A stretch of 39,522 nucleotides of DNA from the NCBI GenBank assembly GCA_947628655.1, contig CANRAS010000019.1, positions 1 to 39,522 of the forward strand, written 5' to 3'. Positions 16,493 through 24,549 of the stretch are shown here, piece by piece. Within the stretch, counting starts at the first letter, position 1, and each line of letters begins with the position of its first letter. A program made the translations under genes and the position numbers. The DNA is from an uncultured Clostridia bacterium. GTDB taxonomy: Bacteria; Bacillota; Clostridia; Oscillospirales; Ruminococcaceae. Below the pieces are notes generated by a model. It was not told where the DNA came from, did not search any database, and worked only from the letters and a program-made list of their open reading frames with translations.

Positions 16493-17185
16493 TTGAGAAA
16501 ATTCTGGGGCGTTGCCAAAAACGAAAATTTCAGCGTAGGCTGTACGGGAAAAACGGTTTTTGTGTATGACAGCAACGGCAAGGAAACCGCGAAGTTTTCT
16601 GATTTTCCGCACGCTTACAAGGCGGTGTTTATGCCGAACAACAACATCATAGCCGTGAAGTCAACGGAGGGCAGTCTTGGGTTTTATAATCTTGATACGC
16701 TGTCGCTTATTAAGTTCGTTACGATAACGAAAATCGGAGCGCAGGACGAGGGTTTTGCGTTTTCTCCCGACGGAAAATATTTCTACAATATCGAAAAACC
16801 GAACGACACGACGCGCACCGAACTCGCAGTTTACGAAACGGAGAATTTCACAAAAACCGAAACGATTTTTGCGGATAACGAGAAAATGGTATTGGATTGT
16901 TTGGAGTTTGACGAAACGGGCGTGTGCTATGTATTAGGCTTTATGCGCGGGGATACGGGGATTATCGCGAACGGATTTACGGCGATTTTCGACCGTGAAA
17001 ACAAAACCTTAACCGACATTCGCCCGCACGAGATTAAGACTTACAACTATCTTCACGCATACAAGAAATGCGAGTTATACGGTTTCACCGAAAAGTCGGT
17101 TGAATTAAATCCCGCGCTGAGCAAACTCGCAGAAATTCCGAAAACGAGCGTTAAAGAGGTTTTCCTCGGTTCTTTTCCTGCATAA
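16493..17185 (+). CDS. Unknown protein, upstream copy of a tandem duplicate
   Basis: 230 residues from a TTG start with AAAGGGAG upstream; the paralogue at 17205 has ATG at the same place. I do not recognise the family. The pattern of short strands ending in YDSNGK, FSPDGKYFYNI and IFDRENKTL resembles beta-propeller (WD40/YVTN-like) blades, and there is no signal peptide. It is very similar to 17205-17894 over about 220 codons, so the duplication is recent. The last ten codons (about EVFLGSFPA) differ from the paralogue and resemble the terminator and leader upstream of this gene, so the tail is probably a junction artefact of the duplication. Confidence 0.75.
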   Translation: MRKFWGVAKNENFSVGCTGKTVFVYDSNGKETAKFSDFPHAYKAVFMPNNNIIAVKSTEGSLGFYNLDTLSLIKFVTITKIGAQDEGFAFSPDGKYFYNIEKPNDTTRTELAVYETENFTKTETIFADNEKMVLDCLEFDETGVCYVLGFMRGDTGIIANGFTAIFDRENKTLTDIRPHEIKTYNYLHAYKKCELYGFTEKSVELNPALSKLAEIPKTSVKEVFLGSFPA

Positions 17186-17204
17186 ATCGAAAGGAGCAAA
17201 TCGC

Positions 17205-17894
17205 ATGAAAAAATTCTGGGGCGTTGCCAAAAACGAAAATTTCAGCGTAGGCTGTACGGGAAAAACGTTTTTTGTGTATGACAGCAACGGCAAGGAAACC
17301 GCGAAGTTCTCGGACTTCCCGCACGCTTATAAGGCGGTGTTTATGCCGAACAAAAACATCATAGCCGTGAAGTCAACGGAGGGCAGTCTTGGGTTTTATA
17401 ATCTTGATACGCTGTCGCTTATTAAGTTCGTTACGATAACGAAAATCGGAGCGCAGGACGAGGGTTTCACGTTTTCTCCCGACGGAAAATATTTCTACAA
17501 TATTGAAAAACCGAACGACACGACGCGTACCGAACTCGCAGTTTACGAAACGGAACATTTCACAAAAACCGAAACGCTTTTTGCAGATAACGAGAAAATG
17601 GTATTAGATTGTCTTGAGTTTGACGAAACGGGCGTGTGCTATGTATTAGGCTTTATGTGCGGGGATACAGGGGTTATCGCGAACGGATTTACGGCGATTT
17701 TCGACCGCAAAAACAAAACGCTTGTTGACATTCGCCCGCACGACCTCGAAACCTACGATTATCTTCAAGCATACAAAAGCCGGGAATTAGACGGCTTTAC
17801 CGAAAAGGCGCTTGAATTTAACCCCGAACTTAGCGACATTGAGGAGATAACGAAAACTAGTGTGAAAGAAGAGTTTGATAAAAGCGGGAAATAA
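17205..17894 (+). CDS. Unknown protein, downstream copy of a tandem duplicate
   Basis: 229 residues, ATG at 17205 with AAAGGAG upstream, 19 bases after the first copy's stop. It has the same propeller-like pattern as the copy at 16493. Its C-terminus (KTSVKEEFDKSGK) is probably the original one, since the other copy's end derives from duplicated non-coding sequence. Most substitutions between the copies are conservative or silent, suggesting both are still under selection or split recently. No terminator is seen before the tRNA promoter. Confidence 0.75.
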   Translation: MKKFWGVAKNENFSVGCTGKTFFVYDSNGKETAKFSDFPHAYKAVFMPNKNIIAVKSTEGSLGFYNLDTLSLIKFVTITKIGAQDEGFTFSPDGKYFYNIEKPNDTTRTELAVYETEHFTKTETLFADNEKMVLDCLEFDETGVCYVLGFMCGDTGVIANGFTAIFDRKNKTLVDIRPHDLETYDYLQAYKSRELDGFTEKALEFNPELSDIEEITKTSVKEEFDKSGK

Positions 17895-17954
17895 TTTCCT
17901 GCCGTGTTTTTTGTACAATTTGCTTGACAACTCCGCCGAGTGAAAGCATAGCAC

Positions 17955-17983
17955 TTGACATTTCCCGAAAAAGGTGCTATAAT
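17955..17983 (+). promoter_or_regulatory. Consensus promoter of tRNA-Pro
   Basis: TTGACA (17955-17960) and TATAAT (17978-17983) with a 17-bp spacer, a perfect sigma-A match about 45 bases before the tRNA. Confidence 0.9.
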
Positions 17984-18028
17984 ATTAACAGTCGCTGGGT
18001 ATTGACGTTCAACGCCCTGCGAACTTAT

Positions 18029-18104
18029 CGGGGTGTGGCCCAGTTGGTAGGGCGCGGCATTTGGGATGCTGAGGTCGCGTGTTCGAATCACGTCACTCCG
18101 ACCA
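18029..18104 (+). tRNA. tRNA-Pro (anticodon UGG), CCA encoded
   Basis: All four arms fold. The acceptor is CGGGGTG with CACTCCG (one G-U) and the D stem is GCCC/GGGC. The anticodon stem CGGCA/TGCTG has loop TTTGGGA, so the anticodon is TGG (18062-18064) and reads CCN proline codons. The T arm is GCGTG TTCGAAT CACGT. Discriminator A is followed by an encoded CCA. It is a single gene, not part of a tRNA cluster. Confidence 0.95.
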
Positions 18105-18143
18105 ACAAATTCGCCCCGCTTATGCGGGGCGAATTTGTTGGTC
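18100..18143 (+). terminator. Perfect 20-bp inverted repeat at the 3' end of tRNA-Pro
   Basis: The acceptor end plus CCA and the next bases (18100-18119) are exactly complementary to 18124-18143, with loop TTAT. It probably acts as terminator, although the only nearby T run (TTTTTT) lies ten bases further on. Its arm includes the CCA end, so the hairpin would have to be cleaved or opened during tRNA maturation. Confidence 0.6.
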
Positions 18144-18370
18144 ACAATGGGCTTTTTTGTCGCCTTCGGCGACTGCAAAAGCCTCATTGCCGGCAATGTT
18201 CCGCTCGAAAAGCCCTAAAGGCTTTTCGATTTCGCTCCGCTACGCTGCGCGAAATACCGCGGAACATTGCGGGGTTGATCTTCTCTTATAACATTACCTA
18301 TGCTCGTTTCGCTACGCGAAACATCGCTAAATGCGCTTTCCCCGCCGTTGGCGGGGGAAAGCACGGTAAC
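18144..18370. repeat. Array of nested hairpins between tRNA-Pro and the DUF2798-like gene
   Basis: No gene is seen. Hairpins in order: GTCGCC TTC GGCGAC inside a longer arm (18153-18188); an outer 12-bp stem GCAATGTTCCGC/GCGGAACATTGC (18193-18204 and 18259-18270) that encloses TCGAAAAGCC/GGCTTTTCGA and TTTCGC/GCGAAA; GTTTCGC TAC GCGAAAC (18306-18322); and GCTTTCCCCGCC with its complement (18335-18362). The last resembles the hairpin at 36868-36894. A heptamer tract bounds the right end. Confidence 0.75.
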
Positions 18371-18380
18371 CGCCTTAATT

Positions 18381-18413
18381 CTTATCTCCTACTTCTAACC
18401 TCTTACCTCTAAC
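18381..18413 (-). repeat. Heptamer tract, copy 4
   Basis: Read on the minus strand it consists of units GTTAGAG, GTAAGAG, GTTAGAA, GTAGGAG. It begins inside the last codons of the DUF2798-like gene and supplies its C-terminal residues and TAG stop. Confidence 0.75.
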
Positions 18414-18982
18414 AGCTCCTCTGGCGTATTTTCCACTTCAACTTTTCTCCGCGCGAAAATCGCCTTGAATATCGTCCTTACCGCGGGTTGAATAAAGAAC
18501 AGCTGCGTAAAAAACGCGAACGGGAAGTTTAGGCACACGAGTTTCAGCCACTGCGCCAACAGCGACACAAGCGAAAATCCCGCGTAATACGGGTAATACA
18601 AGAACGCGGCAATTAAACTCATCGCGGGACACATAATTCCCACCGTAGCGCAGATTATCGCCGTTTCAAACAGTACGGGGTGAGTGGAATTGGGCGAAAA
18701 TACTTTTGACGCGAGTTTAAACGAAAGCGGACTGCCCACGATGTTCTCCAAAGAAAACGCAAACGCAAATTCGATAATCACAACCGCCCATATCGGCAAA
18801 TGCGTTCCGAACATATAAACTCCGCCTTGCTTACCTATCGCCTCAATCACGCTGACTGCACCGTTTATCTCCATAAGCGTGTTTCCGTTGACGACATACA
18901 GACTGTAAAATACATAAGCGTGTACTGTTATCACGACCGTGATAAACGCGAATATCATCTTTTGAAATTTGTTTTGCGGCAT
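18395..18982 (-). CDS. DUF2798-like membrane protein
   Basis: 195 residues, ATG at 18982 with AGGAGG upstream. About four membrane segments lie at about 8-28, 62-82, 105-128 and 140-165. The second half (WLKLVCLNFPFAFFTQLFFIQPAVRTIF) and the start (NKFQKMIFAFITVVITVHAYVF) resemble the two-helix DUF2798 unit, so the protein may be two such units. No biochemical function is established for the family. The final residues (LEVRG) are encoded by a heptamer repeat, so the native C-terminus may have been a few residues different. It has its own promoter. Confidence 0.7.
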   Translation of the reverse strand: MPQNKFQKMIFAFITVVITVHAYVFYSLYVVNGNTLMEINGAVSVIEAIGKQGGVYMFGTHLPIWAVVIIEFAFAFSLENIVGSPLSFKLASKVFSPNSTHPVLFETAIICATVGIMCPAMSLIAAFLYYPYYAGFSLVSLLAQWLKLVCLNFPFAFFTQLFFIQPAVRTIFKAIFARRKVEVENTPEELLEVRG

Positions 18983-19022
18983 AATTTCCTCCTAAAATTA
19001 CTCAATATTTTTCTCGATTTTC

Positions 19023-19051
19023 AGTATAACATTTTTAGGGATTTTTTTCAA
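19023..19051 (-). promoter_or_regulatory. Promoter of the DUF2798-like gene
   Basis: TTGAAA (19051-19046) and TATACT (19028-19023) on the minus strand with a 17-bp spacer, about 40 bases before the ATG. Confidence 0.65.
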
Positions 19052-19136
19052 AGGGATTTTTTCACAAAAATATTCAACAAACGGCGCAGGGGAATTGAAC
19101 CGCGCCAACCGCTGACAGCTAATCTTGACAGCTAAG

Positions 19137-19165
19137 TTGACAACTATTGTTAAATATGCTATAAT
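19137..19165 (+). promoter_or_regulatory. Promoter of the DUF4304-like gene
   Basis: TTGACA (19137-19142) and TATAAT (19160-19165) with a 17-bp spacer. Directly upstream TGACAGCTAA occurs twice (about 19113 and 19126), which could be an operator. Confidence 0.8.
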
Positions 19166-19217
19166 AAACTTATCCCCAACCCCCGCCTAAGATTTCAGCA
19201 GACACAAGGAGGACATT

Positions 19218-20570
19218 ATGGGACGATTTTCAACGAACATAAACGTAAAATGCGCGGATTTCGCCGATAAATTCACCGAAATTATGAAAAAGCGCGGTTA
19301 CGAAACCTGCACGGAGGACTATGCAACTTTGTCGTATGTTATCGCGCAGGGGCAATTTTGGGCGACGCTTGCGGAAAAGAATTACAATTCCGACATTCGA
19401 ATGACCCTCGACGATACGAAGTTTATTGCAAAGGAACTGAACACACCCGCATTTATGCTTGAAGTCGTGGACAGCGATTTTGCAATGATAAAGCTGAACG
19501 GCACGGAAGTCATAGTCGGCGACGGTTCGGGTTACGGCATAGAGAACGCGCCAAAGCCCGACAGAACGCTCTGGGAACCGCTTGTCACAAACGGAACATT
19601 TGAACGGCTGACGGAGATTTGGCAGACGCACGAGGTCTTTGTCGAGGACGCGCTCGCAAAGTCCGCGCCGTTGCTTGGCATAGAACCGCAGTTTATCATG
19701 GCGGATTACCGCGAAATTCTGGATATGTCGGACGGCGCGAATATTACAAGACTTTATTTCAAGAAAATAGGCGCGGGCAAGCCGTTGACTTTAAACGCGG
19801 CGTTCAAGCAGGTTTTCGGCGAGGGACTTGAACCTCTCGGATTTAAGCGGATAAAGAGCAAATATCCTTATTTTGTGAGGGTCGTTCCCGGTGGGGAAAT
19901 TATACACGTTATCACGTTATTAAACGAACCCTCATATATAAGGGGGAAAAAATGCTTTAATATTTTTGGCGGGATTGCGACTGTCTATCGTGATGAAATT
20001 GATTTAACCCAAGACCCTGAAGTTGAGAATATAAATTGGATGCGGAGTAATGCGCGCATAGCTGTTTTGACCGATACAAAATATGATTTTGCTTATAAGG
20101 GAGGGTTCCAAGAGTTTTTCTTTGAAACCAATAACGAAAGCGAAATGCTTTATGAACTGCAACACTCGTTCGATGTTACACGCAAAATTATGTTGCCTGT
20201 TATTTCAAAAGCAGTTGATATTTACTCAACCATTGAATGTTTTTCTATTATGGGTATGCCGTTGTCTTTCAATAAGCGCTTTGAGGGTATGTTGTTTCTT
20301 AAAACGCCAAGATATGCCGATATTTTTATTAACGAACTTCAAAAATGTGATAACGAGTACAAAGAAAAAATGGAGCAACAGATAGAAGGGTATACTTTGG
20401 AAGGGTACGAAACAGAACTTCGTAAAACTAAGGAAGTTTTACAACGTGAAGTTTCGCCAATTGACGAGGTATTTGCAAACCCCGATTTGTTGGCTGAAAA
20501 TATGGCAGAACTTGAAAGGCGCAAAACATTTAACACGGAAACGCTTAGATCCTACGGACTGGACATTTGA
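19218..20570 (+). CDS. Unknown two-part protein, second part DUF4304-like
   Basis: 450 residues, AGGAGG six bases before the ATG, no signal peptide or membrane segment. Residues 1 to about 190 match nothing I recognise. From about 195 the sequence (LNAAFKQVFGEGLEPLGFKRIKSKYPYFVRVV...IIHVITLL...FNIFGGIATVYRD) resembles DUF4304, a family of unknown function. Base composition changes inside the gene: up to about 19900 it matches its neighbours (about half GC), then it falls to roughly 37-38 per cent GC with AT-rich codons until the stop. That suggests the 3' two fifths came from another source. The frame is intact throughout. Confidence 0.75.
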   Translation: MGRFSTNINVKCADFADKFTEIMKKRGYETCTEDYATLSYVIAQGQFWATLAEKNYNSDIRMTLDDTKFIAKELNTPAFMLEVVDSDFAMIKLNGTEVIVGDGSGYGIENAPKPDRTLWEPLVTNGTFERLTEIWQTHEVFVEDALAKSAPLLGIEPQFIMADYREILDMSDGANITRLYFKKIGAGKPLTLNAAFKQVFGEGLEPLGFKRIKSKYPYFVRVVPGGEIIHVITLLNEPSYIRGKKCFNIFGGIATVYRDEIDLTQDPEVENINWMRSNARIAVLTDTKYDFAYKGGFQEFFFETNNESEMLYELQHSFDVTRKIMLPVISKAVDIYSTIECFSIMGMPLSFNKRFEGMLFLKTPRYADIFINELQKCDNEYKEKMEQQIEGYTLEGYETELRKTKEVLQREVSPIDEVFANPDLLAENMAELERRKTFNTETLRSYGLDI

Positions 20571-20575
20571 CATAC

Positions 20576-20610
20576 AAAATTTTCGCCTATCCCACGATAG
20601 GCGAAAAAAT
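20576..20610 (+). terminator. Hairpin after the DUF4304-like gene
   Basis: A 12-bp stem (TTTTCGCCTATC with GATAGGCGAAAA, loop CCAC) starts ten bases after the stop. The tail on the plus strand is A-rich then TTT, so it is a plausible but not typical terminator. Confidence 0.5.
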
Positions 20611-20631
20611 TTCCCCGCCGTTTCCCAAAAG

Positions 20632-20660
20632 TTGACAACTCCACGGGAATATGTTATAAT
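20632..20660 (+). promoter_or_regulatory. Promoter of the methionine synthase block
   Basis: TTGACA (20632-20637) and TATAAT (20655-20660) with a 17-bp spacer, only 18 bases before the first ATG. The very short leader leaves no room for a SAM or cobalamin riboswitch or a T-box. Confidence 0.85.
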
Positions 20661-20678
20661 AAATAATGGTGATTAAAA

Positions 20679-21344
20679 ATGAAACTTGAAAAACTGAACC
20701 GCGCCGAGGCGTTCCGCTATATGGGACATAGGGGCGGCGCGATACCCGATAATATAGAGGCTCTCGCCGACGAGTGCGAGGCTGTTCTGCTGTCAGCCGT
20801 TACGCCGAAATTCGTCTGGCGGGCGTTCGATATTCGTAAAACCGAAAACGGCGTTAAAGTGGAAAACACCCCGCTTGTTTTGCGGGGCGAGAGTATCGCC
20901 GAGCATTTGCAAAACTGCGAAAAATGCGTTCTGCTTGCCGTGACTTTGGGCGGCGGCGCGGACAGAGTTATCCGCACATATGAAAACGGAGCAATGGAAA
21001 AAGCCGTCATTGCCGACAGTCTGGCAAGCGCCGCTGTTGAGCAGGTGTGCGATTATGCCGAGAGCGAAATTCAAGATAAACTCGGCGGGTTTCATTTCAC
21101 ATGGCGGTTTTCGCCCGGATACGGCGATTTCCCGCTCGATATTCAAGCAGAACTCCTCACGGCGGTTGACGCGGGCAGGCGCATTGGTCTTAACGTTTCG
21201 GAAAGCCTGATGCTCCTCCCTACTAAATCCGTCACCGCCGTTATCGGCGTTTCGGCGAATGAAATCCCAAAGGGCAAGCGAGGGTGCGCTTTGTGTAGTC
21301 TTAGGAATAATTGCGTTTATCGACAGCGGGGAGAACATTGCTGA
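20679..21344 (+). CDS. Cobalamin-dependent methionine synthase reactivation-domain protein
   Basis: 221 residues that correspond to the C-terminal activation domain of E. coli MetH, here a separate gene. Visible signatures are RFSPGYGDFPLD (143-154), the SAM-binding region of this domain, TKSVTAVIGVS (182-192), and a terminal cysteine cluster C203, C206, C212 followed by VYR. It binds S-adenosylmethionine and helps re-methylate oxidised cob(II)alamin in MetH. The gene immediately precedes metH, whose product lacks this domain. Separate activation proteins of this kind are known in Clostridia and Thermotogae. The terminal cysteines are an extra feature and could bind an iron-sulfur cluster, which is inference. 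Confidence 0.88.
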   Translation: MKLEKLNRAEAFRYMGHRGGAIPDNIEALADECEAVLLSAVTPKFVWRAFDIRKTENGVKVENTPLVLRGESIAEHLQNCEKCVLLAVTLGGGADRVIRTYENGAMEKAVIADSLASAAVEQVCDYAESEIQDKLGGFHFTWRFSPGYGDFPLDIQAELLTAVDAGRRIGLNVSESLMLLPTKSVTAVIGVSANEIPKGKRGCALCSLRNNCVYRQRGEHC

Positions 21345-21345
21345 C

Positions 21346-21380
21346 AGTTATTAGAGAATAGTTGTTAGTAGTTAGTTATT
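21346..21380 (+). repeat. Heptamer tract, copy 5
   Basis: Five 7-bp units (AGTTATT, AGAGAAT, AGTTGTT, AGTAGTT, AGTTATT) begin two bases after the stop of the reactivation gene. They are close to the tract at 35946-35981. No hairpin follows, and the tract lies in the transcript leader of metH. Confidence 0.7.
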
Positions 21381-21430
21381 TGGGAAATTGCGTTGCTGTT
21401 TCTGTTGAACAGAAATTGAAAGGATTAAAT

Positions 21431-23827
21431 ATGGATTTTAACGAATTATTGCAAAAAGAATTTGTGTGCCTTGACGGTGGAATGGGAACAATGTTGCAAG
21501 CGCGCGGAATGAAAGCGGGGACAATTCCCGAAACGCTGAACCTTGAAAACCCGCGTATGCTGATTGACATACATAAGGAATATATATCGGCGGGCGCGGA
21601 TATTGTCTATGCGAACACGTTCGGCGCGAACCGATTTAAACTCGCGAAAAGCGGTTATTCCGTCGATAGAATTATCCGCGCGGGCGTTCATAACGCGAAA
21701 ACTGCGGTCGCCGAAAGCGAAAATCCCTCCGCGCTCGTCGCCCTTGACATAGGACCTATCGGAACGCTTTTAGAGCCGACGGGAACGCTGTCGTTTGAAG
21801 AGGCGTATGAAATCTACAAGGAAGAAATCACGGCGGGAAAAGACGCGGACGTTATCGTGCTTGAAACGATGACCGACCTCTATGAATTAAAAGCCGCTCT
21901 GCTCGCCGCAAAGGAGAACTCCGCTCTGCCCGTTATCTGCACGATGACTTTTGAAGAGAATATGCGCACGTTCACGGGAACGTCGATTTCCGCTATGGCG
22001 CTGACCCTGGAGGGTTTGGGCGCGGACGCTGTCGGCGTTAATTGTTCATTAGGTCCTGCGGAACTTTACCCGATTGCCGAGGAACTCTGCAAGTGGACAA
22101 GACTGCCCGTTGTGCTGAAACCGAATGCAGGACTTCCCGACCCCGTGACGAACGAATACAACATAACGCCCGCGCACTTTGCGGAACTTATGCGGAAAAT
22201 CGTACCGCTGGGCGTTAAGATATTCGGCGGGTGCTGCGGCACTACTCCCGAATTTATCCGCGAACTGAAAACAATGCTCTCGCGGGAGAAATTCTGCCCG
22301 CGCGATGTAAAAATCCCCGCCGCGTGCTGTTCGGCGAGCAAAACAGTAATAATCGACCGTCCGCGCGTAATCGGCGAACGTATAAATCCCACGGGAAAAA
22401 AGCGTTTCAAAGAGGCGCTCCTCGCGAATGATATTGACTACATATTGGGACAGGCAATAGAGCAGGTTCACGGAGGAGCGGATATTCTCGATGTGAATGT
22501 CGGTTTACCCGGAATTGACGAGGGCGAGATGATGACGCGCGTCGTGAAAGCCGTTCAGGGCGTGGCTGACTTGCCTTTGCAGGTGGATTCCACGATACCC
22601 GAAGTCCTCGAAAAGGCGCTCCGCGTATATAACGGCAAGCCTATTGTGAACTCCGTAAACGGCGAGGAAAAGAGTATGCAGGCGGTTTTGCCGCTTGTGA
22701 AGAAATACGGCGCGTGCGTTACGGCGCTCTGCCTTGACGAAAACGGCATACCGAAAACCGCGGAGGGTCGTTTTGCTATCGCAAAGCGGATTTTAGACCG
22801 CGCTCTCTCGCTCGGTATTCCGAAAGAAAACGTGTTTATCGACTGCCTGACGCTTACCGTATCAGCGGAGCAGGACGCGGCAATGGTGACGCTTGACGCG
22901 CTCCACAGAGTAAAAACAGAACTCGGACTTAAAACGGTGCTAGGTGTTTCCAACATCAGTTTCGGACTTCCCGAACGCGTCATAGTAAACCATAACTTTC
23001 TGACAATGGCGCTTACAAACGGCTTGGATCTGCCGATTATCAACCCGAACTCCGCCGATATGATAGGCGCGGTGCGCGCGTTTAACGTACTCGCGGGGTT
23101 TGACCGCAACTCGCTCGAATACGTCGCGGCATACGGCGCAAAAAAGGAAACTCCCGCCGAAGTGAAATCGGATATGACACTCGAATACGCGCTTGAAAAC
23201 GGTCTGAAAGCGGAGGGCGCGAAACTCACCGAAGAACTTCTGAAAACCACCGACCCCATGGACATAATCAACAATATCTTAATCCCCGCGCTTGACAAGA
23301 CGGGCGCGGATTTTGAAAGCGGGAAGATATTCTTACCTCAGCTTATACTTTCTGCGGGCGTTGCGCAAAGCTGTTTTGAGGTGATTAAGAACCACTTCGC
23401 AAAAACGGGCGCGTCTAACGTTTCAAAGGGCAAGATAATTTTAGCGACCGTCAAGGGCGACATTCACGACATCGGAAAGAACATCGTGAAAGTTCTGCTT
23501 GAAAACTACGGCTATGAAGTTATAGACCTCGGCAAGGACGTGCCGTATGAAACCGTGCTTAACTGCGCGGTTGAACAGAACGTTCACCTTGTCGGACTGT
23601 CCGCGCTGATGACGACCACGCTTTCGAGTATGGAAAAAACCATCGCGCTCCTGCACGAAAACCGCGTTGACTGCAAGATAATGGTAGGCGGGGCGGTGCT
23701 TACTCCCGAATATGCAAAGCAAATAGGCGCGGATTACTACGCGAAAGACGCGAAAGGCTCGTGCGACATCGCGAAAGAGGTTTTCGCAAAGTTCTACCCG
23801 AACGAGGGAGCGGAGGACTTAAAATGA
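21431..23827 (+). CDS. metH: Methionine synthase, B12-dependent, without activation domain
   Basis: 798 residues from the ATG at 21431, which has AAAGGA upstream. Domains in order: homocysteine-binding barrel (about 1-290) with zinc ligands Cys205, Cys268 and Cys269 (VNCSLGP, GGCCGTT); methyltetrahydrofolate (pterin) barrel (about 310-570, beginning VIGERINPTGKKRF); cobalamin cap (about 590-665); and the B12-binding Rossmann domain with GDIHDIGKN, His679 being the cobalt ligand. E. coli MetH has about 1227 residues; the missing C-terminal third is the preceding gene. It transfers a methyl group from methyl-H4folate to homocysteine in the cytoplasm. Its stop overlaps azlC by four bases. Confidence 0.96.
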   Translation: MDFNELLQKEFVCLDGGMGTMLQARGMKAGTIPETLNLENPRMLIDIHKEYISAGADIVYANTFGANRFKLAKSGYSVDRIIRAGVHNAKTAVAESENPSALVALDIGPIGTLLEPTGTLSFEEAYEIYKEEITAGKDADVIVLETMTDLYELKAALLAAKENSALPVICTMTFEENMRTFTGTSISAMALTLEGLGADAVGVNCSLGPAELYPIAEELCKWTRLPVVLKPNAGLPDPVTNEYNITPAHFAELMRKIVPLGVKIFGGCCGTTPEFIRELKTMLSREKFCPRDVKIPAACCSASKTVIIDRPRVIGERINPTGKKRFKEALLANDIDYILGQAIEQVHGGADILDVNVGLPGIDEGEMMTRVVKAVQGVADLPLQVDSTIPEVLEKALRVYNGKPIVNSVNGEEKSMQAVLPLVKKYGACVTALCLDENGIPKTAEGRFAIAKRILDRALSLGIPKENVFIDCLTLTVSAEQDAAMVTLDALHRVKTELGLKTVLGVSNISFGLPERVIVNHNFLTMALTNGLDLPIINPNSADMIGAVRAFNVLAGFDRNSLEYVAAYGAKKETPAEVKSDMTLEYALENGLKAEGAKLTEELLKTTDPMDIINNILIPALDKTGADFESGKIFLPQLILSAGVAQSCFEVIKNHFAKTGASNVSKGKIILATVKGDIHDIGKNIVKVLLENYGYEVIDLGKDVPYETVLNCAVEQNVHLVGLSALMTTTLSSMEKTIALLHENRVDCKIMVGGAVLTPEYAKQIGADYYAKDAKGSCDIAKEVFAKFYPNEGAEDLK

Positions 23828-24549
23828 AACAGCAAAAGACCGTTATTCTGTCCGCGCTGAAAGCCGCGTTCCCGCATACCATTCCGATTATGGCGAGTTT
23901 TCTGTTCTTGGGAATGACCTACGGAATTTATATGAACGTTTCGGGGTTCAGCTTTGTTTATCCGATGATAATGAGCGTTGTCATATTCGGCGGGTCGCTG
24001 GAATTTGTCGCGGTGCAGATGCTGTTATCGACGTTCGCACCGCTCCAGACGCTTATTATGTCAATCCTAATTCAGGCGCGGCATTTGTTTTACGGGCTTG
24101 CTATGCTCGACAAATACAAGAACACGGGCGCAAAAAAGCCGTTTTTGATATTCGGACTATGCGATGAAAGTTTTTCGATAAACTGTTCCGTTGACATTCC
24201 GAACGGCATTGACAAGGGTTGGTTTATGCTCTGGGTGACGTGGTTAAATCAACTGTACTGGTTCACGGGTTCAACCTTAGGCGGTTTGCTCGGCTCGTTT
24301 ATAAACTTCAACACCGAGGGTTTAGAGTTCGTTATGACGGCGATGTTTGTAGCAATTTTTGTTGACCGCTGGAAAAAGGAACATCATCATTACACTTCGC
24401 TTATCGGAGTGATTATCTCCGCAGTATGCCTTGTGATATTCGGCGCGGAGTCGTTTATGCTGCCGACAATGGCGTGCATATTGTGCGTGCTTACCGTTTT
24501 CAGAAAGCCGATTGAAAAAAGCCTTGAGGGGAGCGGTGACGAGAAATGA
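23824..24549 (+). CDS. azlC: AzlC-family branched-chain amino acid exporter, large subunit
   Basis: 241 residues from the ATG at 23824, with GGAGG upstream and ATGA overlap with metH. Six to seven membrane helices; the family signatures [26 protein letters not shown] and [15 protein letters not shown] are present. AzlC works with the small protein AzlD, encoded next with a four-base overlap. Homologues (BrnFE of Corynebacterium) export isoleucine, leucine, valine and also methionine. Being co-translated with metH, methionine or its analogues are the likely substrates here; that is inference from context. Confidence 0.93.
   Translation: MKQQKTVILSALKAAFPHTIPIMASFLFLGMTYGIYMNVSGFSFVYPMIMSVVIFGGSLEFVAVQMLLSTFAPLQTLIMSILIQARHLFYGLAMLDKYKNTGAKKPFLIFGLCDESFSINCSVDIPNGIDKGWFMLWVTWLNQLYWFTGSTLGGLLGSFINFNTEGLEFVMTAMFVAIFVDRWKKEHHHYTSLIGVIISAVCLVIFGAESFMLPTMACILCVLTVFRKPIEKSLEGSGDEK

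Noticed and set aside
17924-18412. A 162-codon frame over the tRNA-Pro region
   Set aside because: It runs through the tRNA and hairpin array and has no ribosome binding site.
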